NCBI GenBank assembly: GCA_000151295.1
Contig: GG745328.1
Location: 2,831,380-2,895,379, forward strand
Length of the DNA: 64,000 nucleotides
Reading direction: 5' to 3'
DNA from: Allomyces macrogynus ATCC 38327
Taxonomy: Eukaryota; Blastocladiomycota; Blastocladiomycetes; Blastocladiales; Blastocladiaceae
This document shows positions 45,501 through 54,288 of the stretch, piece by piece (positions within the stretch are counted from its first letter, which is position 1; the number at the start of each line of letters is the position of its first letter). The position numbers and the translations under genes were made by a program. Below the pieces are notes generated by a model that saw only the letters and a list, made by a program, of their open reading frames with translations, was not told the origin of the DNA and searched no databases.

Positions 45501-45794
45501 TTCAGGTTCAGGTTGCGCCGGCGCGCGGCGGGGGACGTGGAGGTGGCGTCGGACTCAGTCGTGGACTCTGCAGTTGCAGCAGCTCGGGGTCAGCACGCAG
45601 GCACCGCGAGCAAGAAGCCGAGAATGGTGGGGGCTCCACATACGCGGCGCATCGGTCGCGTCGTGCTGATAGAAGAGGCCAAACCCGATATTCTTGCGCT
45701 TGGTCGTGAAGTTCCACATGATGGTCTTGGGCGCGTGCGTGACCTGCACATAGTACTTGAAGCAGTCGCGCGGCGGCACCTCGATTTCCTGCAT
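42583..45794 (-). CDS. OSH3: oxysterol-binding protein homologue, Osh3 type (GOLD-PH-ORD)
   Basis: Five exons (45794-45644, 45567-45208, 45107-45045, 44958-42983, 42897-42583) give 954 residues. The N-terminal GOLD domain (VPPRDCFKYYVQVTHAPKTI, IGFGLFYQ) is interrupted by a Ser/Ala-rich insert, then resumes (GTYVLYFDNTFSRNTSKKMT). The PH domain is LAGWLLKKKRKRMQGWAKRY, then LTRDDYDKWLAVIKRY. A coiled, acidic linker precedes the ORD (NEPINLLQRLAEELEYSDLL, GETYELVRP, AEKVSHYPPIMACH, MIVRNHTTGERAEMTF, GRWNESLFW). The signature EQVSHHPP reads EKVSHYPP here. Likely a lipid exchanger at ER-plasma membrane contacts. Confidence 0.92.
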
Positions 45795-46362
45795 GGTGGA
45801 CGCGGATGCGCGCACACGGCGCTAGGAGCGGGTTGCTGGCGGGTGTGGGCCGAGGCAGGGCGCGGTCGAGCTCACGGCGGGCGGCCTTGTTTGCGCGAGG
45901 TTGCAGTGGTCGTCGAGCTGCAGCAGGTGCCAAGGTCGTGCGGCTGCAGCTGCGGGGGGGGTGCTGGTAGTTGTCGTCGACAGCGTGGCGACAGGCGTTG
46001 GAGGACTTGGCGACGGCGGTGCCGAAGCGGCAGCGAAGAAGTGCGGTGGAGAGCGCCCACCGACCGCCTGCCGCACCTGTCGCATAGTCACGGGGGCGCG
46101 TCGAACACACGCCCGCAACTCCGGGCAGCGGTTCGATCCCCCAGTCGCACGGCGACAGTATCCCTGATGACCGCGATCCACCGCGCCAGCAAACGGCACC
46201 AGCACGCGCGCGCCTGGCCGAACTTGGACACCGGCGTGCCGCCCTGCCACCGGCTCCGCGACGGATCCGGGATCCAGCAGACGCCGCGCCGTGCCCCACC
46301 TGCGCGCCGGCCGTGGCACTCGCCATCAAGAACTCGAACAAGTGGTGAGGGTGTGACGTAGG
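45795..46362. other. intergenic, no gene seen
   Basis: 568 bp upstream of OSH3. Contains a B-box-like GGTTCGATCC near 46131 but no foldable tRNA. Confidence 0.35.
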
Positions 46363-46487
46363 GGTGATTTCTCAGTCTCCGAGGATGCGGTCTACTATGG
46401 CGACGACATGTGGGAGGACATGTACGACGATGAGGGCTTCTCGCTCAAGGACGCGTATGATGAGGACCAGCGGCCGACGACGAGTAG
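46363..46487 (+). pseudogene. orphan acidic-tail fragment I
   Basis: The plus strand reads GDFSVSEDAVYYGDDMWEDM, then YDDEGFSLKDAYDED. After a small frame slip, the bases spell the ADDE ending of the family tail, with TAG in place of the final Tyr codon. It matches the tail modules of B and C. No upstream domain is present. Confidence 0.7.
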
Positions 46488-47942
46488 TAAATTAGACGCG
46501 CGGTGCGCGTTGCAGGCGTCGGTGCACACGGCGCTAGTTGACAGCCGTCTTGGCCCTTGCCTGCTGGCCGGGTATCGTCGGTCAGATCCATTTTAGTCGA
46601 GATTGTTTGAGGAGTTTAAGTAATTTGAAGCAGGTTGTGAGTGATTTTTCGGGCACACGCTCTGATTCTCCTGTTAGTCACATCCACTTTCGTGCAGAAT
46701 CTGATAAGCGCTTCCGCTGCGCCGCTCTTGCCTTGTGCTCCAAAGTTGAGCACGGGAGATTGTTAAACGCGTCACGATTGACCCTCTCCACCCATGAGTT
46801 GCTCGTGGCGCGCAAGAATGGAGGCCGTTCGTGGCGAGCATCCGATCTCGTTTCGGCTGCTGTGAAGCAGAGACATGTCGGGCGTTGGGAGTGGCTCAAA
46901 GACTGCCGCCACAACCGCAACATTGGCGACGACCCTCCCACCGCTCAGGAATGCACCCAGCACGCGCACAGCGGCCACAAACGAAAGTTTCGGGAACATC
47001 CTCGTGTTGGTTGGTGCAGCCGGCAAGAATGAAGCAACCGCCAAGATTGACACCGATGAGCCGCCTTGCGGCGGCGGCTCCGCGACTGATCCGGGACCCG
47101 GCAAATTGACGTCGCGCCATGCTCCAGAGCGACAGGACGTAAGCGCGAGACGCTTTGATCAAGGCACGCGTTTATCACGCGTCCGCTGGTCGCACGTCTC
47201 GTGTCTCTCGTCGTGGAGTCGCCTTGGCCGCGTCTTCACTTCAACGTCGTCGACGATAGTCTCCGGACACCGCCAACACGCGCACACTGGCCGCAAACAA
47301 AATGATCTCCGCGCGCCTCCCCGGGCCAGGGCCAACCGGATCGCCTGACGGTGCGACACGGGCGATGAGACAAGAGCGCCGCAGACACGCCTGACTGCCC
47401 TCGGTTCTCGCTAGGGGACGCGGTGCGGACCTGGGAACCACCGGCGGGGCAGCAATGGCAGCCGAGGTGGGCCCGCGCGCGGTTCCCAGGACCGCGACGT
47501 CGGAGCCGTGGATAGGGCGCGTGGTTGGCGTGCCGGTCCCTTCGAACCGACCTGTTCACGGCCATGCCAACAACCAACTCAACCGCACGTCCTCTTCTCG
47601 GCCGGCTCGGGCTGGCAGGGCACGCGCGCGCGCGGCTGTTCTCCGCAGGTTCCCACGGGCACTGTTCGTGTGCAAGCGTGCAGGACAGCGGCGTGGGCTG
47701 CCTCGGATGGAGGCCGGAGGCGGCCTGGCGCGTCTCGCGCCTTTGTCGTGAAAGAGCGCGTGCAACCCAACCGCGACTTGTTCCCACCGCGCCCTGATTC
47801 CCACCTGCTCTGACCTTCTCGCTGGTAAGTGGCACCTCGAAGCGCGCGAGCGAGCAACACGCCCACGACACGGAAGCCGCGATGCCCTCCTCCACGCGCG
47901 CATGCATGCTGGTCGCCAGTCCTCTGCAGGCGCACCAGCGAC
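46488..47942. other. intergenic, no gene seen
   Basis: 1.45 kb upstream of member C. It carries the 16-bp element at 46776-46791. Two loosely similar phrases (GCGCACAGCGGCCACAAAC at about 46965 and GCGCACACTGGCCGCAAAC at about 47281) hint at a local duplication. No credible gene. Confidence 0.4.
46776..46791. repeat. 16-bp element shared with 50106
   Basis: GATTGACCCTCTCCAC occurs identically here and at 50106-50121, about 1.2-1.3 kb upstream of members C and D respectively. Confidence 0.7.
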
Positions 47943-47950
47943 TACAAATA
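47943..47950 (+). promoter_or_regulatory. TATA-like element of family member C
   Basis: TACAAATA lies about 127 bp upstream of the ATG at 48076, a similar spacing to the TATA boxes of A and D. Confidence 0.4.
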
Positions 47951-48075
47951 CCGCGCGCCGCCCCGCCGCGTTCCAATTCTCCAGGCTCTTCGACACTTCT
48001 CCTCGACTCCTCGCTACTCGCCGCCGGCCGTCGAGTACCGCTCAGACTTGCTCTCTCGACTTCCATTCTCCCACC

Positions 48076-49767
48076 ATGAAGGTCCAGGCACTCTTCCTGC
48101 TCGCGGCCGTGACCGCGCTCGTTGCTGCCGAGCCGAACCCGATCAAGCCGCTCTTCTCGTCGTCCGAGGACGCGATCATCGAGGACGTGGCCGCGTCCAC
48201 TGACGGCGCGCCCGCGCCCGTCGCGTCGGCGCCGCACCTGACGGTGGCCGCTGCGCTCAAGAAGCCGACCAAGCACATCAAGCGCCGCAACATCAAGCGC
48301 AACACGCAGCACTTGACGGCCGAGCAGAAGAAGAAGCTCAGGGCCAAGCTGCGCGCGCGGAAGGCCAAGATGGGCGCCAACGCGCACGCGGCCAGCAACA
48401 CGCTGCGCAAGGCCAAGACCAAGGGGGTCAAGGTCGCGTCGGCGATTCGCGGCGGGAAGCCCATCAAGAAGGCGACCAAGAAGCCCGTGCGCAAGATCGC
48501 GGGCGGCATCCGGAAGCCGGCGGCGCGCCGCCCGAAGAAGACGGTCGCGCAGCTGCAGGCGAAGATTGCCTCGCTGCCCGCCGGTTCGCCGCTGCGCGCC
48601 CGGTACGAGCGGGTCCTGGCTGCCATGACCAAGCCCAAGACGGCGACGCGTACGTGCTCAAGTTCCGGCTTGCTCTAGTTGAGCGTCGATCACCATAAAA
48701 CTGACGTGCCGTTCTCCGTTCTGCTAGTTATGTCGACGGCCGCCGCGCCCGGCGCGCACAAGACGCACTTGCACTCGTCGCCCGCCGGCCTCGTGCCGTT
48801 TGTCGACCCGCCCTTCCCGGCCGCGATCCAGCACGGCGCTGACGGGTCGGTGCGGCTCGTGCGCAAGGGCCTCACGGCCGGTCACGGCGTGATCCACAAG
48901 TACGGCTTCCAGACGGCCAAGCCGCTCGCGATCCCGGCCGGGACCAAGTACGTGACGTTCCTGGCCAAGATCAAGGCGCAGACCAAGAAGCCCGCGCAGC
49001 GCAAGCCCATGAAAATGGTCGGCAAGGCCCCGCCGCGCCCGGGGTCGAAGGCGCCCGTGTGCCACAAGTCCGACACGGCCATCACCGTCTTCCACGGCGG
49101 CAAGCCCCTCGGCGGCCTGCGGTTCCCCAAGGGGTCGCACGGCAGCAACAAGTACGAGACGCTGCGTCTGCGCGTGCCTGTCTCGAGGCTCTCGGCCAGT
49201 TCGGCGCCGATCACGCTGCAGGCGGCGCACGACCACGCGTCGACGACCAAGTGCATGGACCACTCGATCCTGCAGCTCAAGGGGTTCAAGGTGCAGTTCC
49301 ACGACACGCTGCCTGTGCGCAAGCCCAAGACGGCCGCGGCCGGTGCCAAGGCCAAGTTCTCGGTGTCCGAGTCGGGCTACGACTACGCTTCGTTTGACGA
49401 CTCGTGGGACGAGACCTACGACGACATGTGGGAGGACAACTACGACGACGGTGATTTCTCCGTGTCCGAGGACGCGGCGTACGAGGGCGACGACATGTGG
49501 GAGGACAACTACGACGAGGGCTTCTCGGTCTCCGAGGACGCGGCCTACGACGGGGACGACATGTGGGAGGACAACTACGACGATGAGGGCTTCTCGCTTG
49601 AGGACTCGTATGACGAGGATGCCGCGGCCGACGACGAGTACGACGGCGGCGATTTCTCGCTTGAGGATTCGTATGACGAGGACGCGGCGGCCGATGACGA
49701 GTACGATGGCGGCGATTACTCGGTCGAGGACTCGTACGATGAGGACGCCGCAGACGAGGAGTACTAA
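48076..49767 (+). CDS. secreted dipolar protein, family member C
   Basis: Two exons (48076-48649, 48728-49767; phase-1 intron, donor GTACGTG) give 537 residues. Exon 1: signal peptide MKVQALFLLAAVTALVAAEP, an acidic patch, then a strongly basic region with RGGKPIKK and SLPAGSPLRARYERVLAAM. Exon 2 starts LMSTAAAPGAHK and is nearly identical to member B through the globular domain and most of the acidic tail, ending DEDAADEEY. The intron end (CCGTTCTCCGTTCTGCTAG) instead resembles that of member A. Likely exported; no known domain recognised. Confidence 0.85.
48728..49745 (+). repeat. inverted repeat arm 2 (member C exon 2)
   Basis: Partner of 40455-41472, 1,018 bp in opposite orientation. The arms flank a spacer of about 7.3 kb containing exon 1 of B, OSH3, tail fragment I and exon 1 of C. 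Confidence 0.9.
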
Positions 49768-50105
49768 GTCGCGCGCGAGTTGATCTTGAGATGACGAGGT
49801 CGAGATGGATCGTGTCGAGAGAGTGTCGTTGTTTTTTGTCTTGCTTCGCCCTTGCCCGTGAATGCTTGCTGGTCGAGCAATCGGAGCCGTTTTGATGGGA
49901 CGGGTGGTTGCTGTTTTTCATTTATTAGAACTGCTATACATGCATTAGTGAGCTCATCGATGTGATGGTCCTGCTCTCCTTTGCTATTCGTGCTTGGTTG
50001 GTATTTCTGCCTACCATGCGCAGGCCCTCCCAGCCATTTCGGCCCTTTGATCTTGCACCGCTATTCTTATGAAGAAAAGAGACTCAAAAATAGTGAATTT
50101 GTCGT

Positions 50106-50121
50106 GATTGACCCTCTCCAC
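50106..50121. repeat. 16-bp element shared with 46776
   Basis: GATTGACCCTCTCCAC, identical to 46776-46791. Confidence 0.7.
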
Positions 50122-51045
50122 ATAATTTTGAGCGTGGCTCGACTCGTTTCTGCATGTTGCAGTGCCAACGGTTGCACCCAGCTTGCTTGCTACCCACACG
50201 CCGTCCACGTTCCGTTTCATTCTCGTCCTGCCCGCTGATACTTTCAAACATGTTGGCTCTGTCCTCCAACAATCGGCGACGCTCATAGGTGATTTTGGCC
50301 GGCTGAGCACGACCCTTCTGAGTCGATTCACTGTGTCATCCACCAACAAGACTTACCGATGCTCATACGCAACCAATTTCACTTCCAGCCTTCCCGCCGA
50401 TACTTTGCAACTTGTTTGTAAATTTCCTAACCTGTTACTAATCACCTGGTGGCTCTGGTTGATCACAAACAACATTGACACGGAGCAGAACGGGCGCGGG
50501 TCTTCGGCGGAACAAGGTGGACGCCAGAACAGATTTGGACTGCGGTTGCCAGATATGATTGCAGCACTCTGTCGAAGTGAGCTAGACCACCAAGTTGCAG
50601 GAAATGGGGAGGCAGACGATGTTGTTTTGGGAGAGTGTGTATCCTTTAGGTCGCAGCGAGTTGAACGACAAGCAAACAATCACGCATCACGAGTTTCTGC
50701 TCCCACAAGCTAGATCAAGAGCTCATGATCCAACTTGCTGCAAATCACCCGACGTTTTAAGACACAGTTCTGTGCCATGGGGCCGACCAGTCGTTGTGAT
50801 GGGCAAGGACGACTCTGTTCGGCTCGTCGTGCGGGCCAGGGCACCGCGACCGCAAGTCTCGGGAGACGAAGCGCGACAATCACAAAGTATGGTCGCAGGA
50901 ACGGCTCGAGGTGTTGCGGCGGCAGCGGTGCAGTGGCCAACTTCCCACGCGCTCGTGGGAAAATCCGTCTGATCGTGACCCCAGCGTCAGGGCGGCAGCG
51001 ATATGGCCGTTCGAGCAAGAGCGCACGCGAGTTTGACCAGCGCGC

Positions 51046-51080
51046 TCGACCAGCGAGATCGACCAGCGAGATCGACCAGC
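51046..51080. repeat. 13-bp tandem repeat in member D promoter
   Basis: Unit TCGACCAGCGAGA, about 2.7 copies in phase, 54-88 bp upstream of the TATA box. Confidence 0.8.
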
Positions 51081-51133
51081 AACGCCGAGCAGCGCGCGCA
51101 CATCTTGCGCGCGCCCAGTTCGCTGCTCAATCG

Positions 51134-51140
51134 TATAAAT
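51134..51140 (+). promoter_or_regulatory. TATA box of family member D
   Basis: TATAAAT in CGTATAAATAGC, about 116-122 bp upstream of the ATG at 51256. Confidence 0.65.
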
Positions 51141-51255
51141 AGCTGGCGAGCGCCGTCGTCCCGAAAGCTTGCAGCACTCGTTCGCCCTCACTCACTCGTG
51201 CTCCCATCGCGCCCGGCTGGCCACGGCGCCTGTTCCAACCTTCTGCTCGTCCAAA

Positions 51256-52481
51256 ATGAAGTTCTCGACCGTTGTTGCCGCCGTTGTCGCGTCGCTCGCG
51301 GCCGTCTCGGGCGTGACCGCTGCCGATGCGTCGCCCACCAACCTGTCGCCCATCGTGGCGGGCAAGCCGTCGATGATGCACGAGAAGAAGAACATTAAGT
51401 GCCGGCACCTGCCCACGACGTCGCCCGCGTTCCGCCGTGCCACCAAGATGACGGTTCCCCAGTTGAAGGCCAAGATCCGGTCGCTGCCCGCTGGCAGCCC
51501 ACTGCGCCGCATGTACGAGTGCCGTCTTGCCACCGTCAAGCGGACCAAGACGCAGAAGCGTGCGTGATCTTCCTTTTCCTCGGAACCCGCTCCTTGTAGT
51601 GCTCTTTTGCTCATCCGTGCCGATGTTTGCCTTCTCCTTGCATAGTCATGTCGGTCGCGTCGCCTCACCCCGACAACCTCATGTTGACGCCGTTTGGCGA
51701 GCAAGGCGTTCGGATGGGCGTGTCCTGCACCCCGGACCGCGTCTCGTGCCGCGTGACGCGTGACGGCATCACGCGAGGGTCCGGCGCCGTGCACCGGTAC
51801 GGGTTCCAGACGCGGCTGCCGATCGTGATTCCGACGGGCGCCGACTATGTCACGATCCTCGCGCAAGTGCGCGTCGACGCCATGGCGCCGTCGGCCACGT
51901 CGTCTGTCTGCCGCCCATACACCAAGTCGATCACGCTCCTGCACGGTGTGCAGCCGCTCCGCCGCATTGAGGTGCCGCGCGGCCAGACGGGGATGCCCGC
52001 GGGCGTCTACGAGCCGCTGTCGATCACGGTGCCCGCGAGCATTCTGCGCCGCAACGGTATGGCGCCGATCGTGATTCGCGCCGCGCACGATCACGCGTCG
52101 ACAACGAACATGTGTCTCGACCGGTCGTACCTCGAAGTCAAGAACTTCAAGGTCGTCTTCCACGACGACGACGATCCGCTCCCAAGCGGCATTCCCAGCT
52201 ACAAGCACTTGGTGCCACTGCGCGGCACTGCCTACTCGGTTGCCGAGGACGCGTACGACTACGACGCGTTCAACGACGACGCCCACGACGGCAGTGATTT
52301 CTTGGTCGACGAGGACGCGTTTGGCGAGGACATGTGGGACGACGGCACGGGTTTTAGTCTGCTCGACGGCGCGTCTACCTATGCGACCGTGTATCAGGCT
52401 GGGCCGACACCTGACATGACTGAATTCAACGAGGCCGGCAACTTTTCGGTTGCCGATGGAACCATGGAGGACGAAGAGTAA
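51256..52481 (+). CDS. secreted dipolar protein, family member D (divergent)
   Basis: Two exons (51256-51559, 51646-52481; phase-1 intron) give 379 residues, the shortest intact member. Exon 1: signal peptide MKFSTVVAAVVASLAAVSGV with cleavage near TAADA, then a basic region with SLPAGSPLRRMYECRLATV (the same pre-intron motif as C). GGKPIK is absent. Exon 2 starts LMSVASP. The globular part conserves VHRYGFQTRLPIVIPTGADY, RAAHDHASTTNMCLDRSYLE and VKNFKVVFHDDDD. The tail is short with few repeats (SVAEDAYDYDAFND, GEDMWDDGTGFSLLDG) and ends MEDEE. No known domain recognised. Confidence 0.82.
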
Positions 52482-53069
52482 GCTGCGGAGACCGGCTCAC
52501 GAGCATCATTTGACGCACGGTCACCCGTGGCAGCGGTCCCAGGGCGCAAGTGGGCAGTGCTTGTTCGTTCGATCCCTTATTCCCTATTTCTTTGCATCTA
52601 TTTTGGTTTCGATCCGCTGCAGGGACGGGTGCAACCTTGCGTGAAATTCCAAGTCAATTATTGATACATGTTCTTGCTCTCCATCAGCTGTGTGAGCGCT
52701 CGACAAATCTCTCCATACACGATTCATGTACGTGTCCTCCTATAACGTTATCTGCGTGTTGATTGCGTGCACCGGAGCATGCCCGACGATGCTCAGTGTC
52801 CACGCTCATCCACAAACAAATGACATGGTTTGATCACGTTCCATCGCCCAGCCGATTGTGACCACCCACTGCGCTCTTCCCGTCCCACGAATCGTCGTCA
52901 AGAAAATGTGCTGCCAGTTGCTGCGGTCCTCACTGCTATGTGGTCGTTCAGCAGGTCTTGTGATCGCACTCCTAAACCAAGCGCTGCCAATTCGATGAGA
53001 TCGGTCGTGCGAAACGACATTGATGCCGTGCTGTGATCGAGACGTGCATCACGTCAATCTGACAGGACC
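52482..53069. other. intergenic, no gene seen
   Basis: 588 bp, AT-richer, between member D and degraded copy H. Confidence 0.35.
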
Positions 53070-53934
53070 ATGATGTTCGGGTACCAACTGCCTGGGGTGT
53101 CCACGGGTGAAGGCAAGCGAACCTCGTTGTTCCAAGGGCCAGATGCCGCGATCATGGGCGACTGCAACCGCGTTGGTGAGAGCGAGGGCGCAGGCGCAGC
53201 GACCATGGCCATGGCCGGTCGACCACACACGCGCCAGTGAGAGCGACGTGGTCCGCGAAGAAGATCACGTCGCCCCCAGCTGACACGACTGGCCCTCGCA
53301 TCCCGGCCTTGTCCGCGTTCACGTCCGACGAAGACAATATCTCCGTGGTGGCCACGCTCAGCCCGGACAGCACCAACTACCGTCTGCAGCGCACCGCTAT
53401 TTCCGACGGGTCCCGCAAAACTCGCCGGTTCGGGTTCCGCACGTCCTGCCCGCCCATGACCCATCCCGTCCGACGGCACGCGTGGTGATTGAGTGCATGA
53501 TCCGCGCCGACGCGATCGTGCCGCGCCCAGCCCCACCCGCGTGCCGCCCAATCGACAAGACGGCCGCGCTCATGCTTGGCCGGAAACATCTTGATGCGGT
53601 CCTCGTTGTGCCAGAAGCGACGTTGCCCTCGAGTAAGCCCACGCTGTTGCACGGCAAAGTCGTGGTTCGTCGTGGTGAGGTCCTCCCGCCCGTTGCGATC
53701 GAGGTCGTCTCAAACCATGCCCTGTCGGGACCGTGCTGCGAGGCCGGGTCGCGCGAAGTCATGGGCCTGCAGATCACGCACGTGTCGGCCACCGGGAAGG
53801 GATCAAACTGGGTGGAGGGCGGTTGGTACACGGCGCTTTCGGTCGTGGATGCGGTGGTGGAGGACAAGGACAACGAGCAGTTGTCGGTCGTCGGGTTTGG
53901 CAGCGTCTACTTGGACGCGGACGATGAGTACTGA
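53070..53934 (+). pseudogene. frameshifted family copy H
   Basis: One frame reads DNISVVATLSPDSTNYRLQR, then KTRRFGFRT, the equivalent of VHRYGFQT in member D. The IPSDGT block and then VVIECMIRADAI (compare IPTGADYVTILAQVRVDAM) lie in successive different frames around 53465-53490. The last frame continues with HVSATGKGSN and VVDAVVEDKDNEQLSVVGFG to DADDEY and TGA. An ATG at 53070 opens a 50-codon leader of unclear status. No signal peptide is obvious. Two indels or sequence errors are needed. Confidence 0.55.
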
Positions 53935-54288
53935 TCGCGGTGGTGTGGGGTGGGCCGACACACGCTAGTGTTTCGCGTATCGAGATCACCCAATGCCGGG
54001 TTGCGGGGGTTTGGACGCCGCAGGTGCGGACTGTGGGGTGGACGAGGTGGACGATGAAGAGAAATCCTCTTCCTCACTCGATTAGAATCTTCATTCACGA
54101 AAGCGCGGCGCATCTTCACCTCAACCTGCTGCGACCTGCGTCGCTTGAAGTGATGCGAATGCATGAGCAACATAAGTACCTTGCCGTTTGCCAACCGACC
54201 CAACACCCATCAATCTCTCTGTATTGCTCGTCTTGACCGGCACCACCAAAACCGGCAACAGCCACCGCCACTCCCACCCCACACACGC
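53935..54288. other. short intergenic region
   Basis: 354 bp between copy H and the RTC4-like stop. Nothing seen. Confidence 0.35.

Larger units (their letters stand above)
49768..51133. other. intergenic, no gene seen
   Basis: 1.37 kb, AT-rich in its first half. Holds the 16-bp element at 50106, an imperfect direct repeat (CCCGCTGATACTTT near 50225, CCCGCCGATACTTT near 50394) and the 13-bp tandem repeat. The 183-codon plus-strand frame at 50162-50713 lacks coding-like composition. Confidence 0.4.

Noticed and set aside
46040..46160. B-box-like GGTTCGATCC suggesting a tRNA gene
   Set aside because: The flanking bases do not form a five-pair T stem, and no acceptor stem or A box is found at the right distance.
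47236..48387. 383-codon minus-strand frame over the member C promoter and exon 1
   Set aside because: Low-complexity Arg/Gly/Ala composition typical of GC-rich antisense. It crosses the signal peptide region of member C and has no family similarity.
50162..50713. 183-codon frame in the C-D intergenic region
   Set aside because: Codon use is unlike the neighbouring genes and it lies in AT-rich sequence with short repeats. No promoter or family resemblance.
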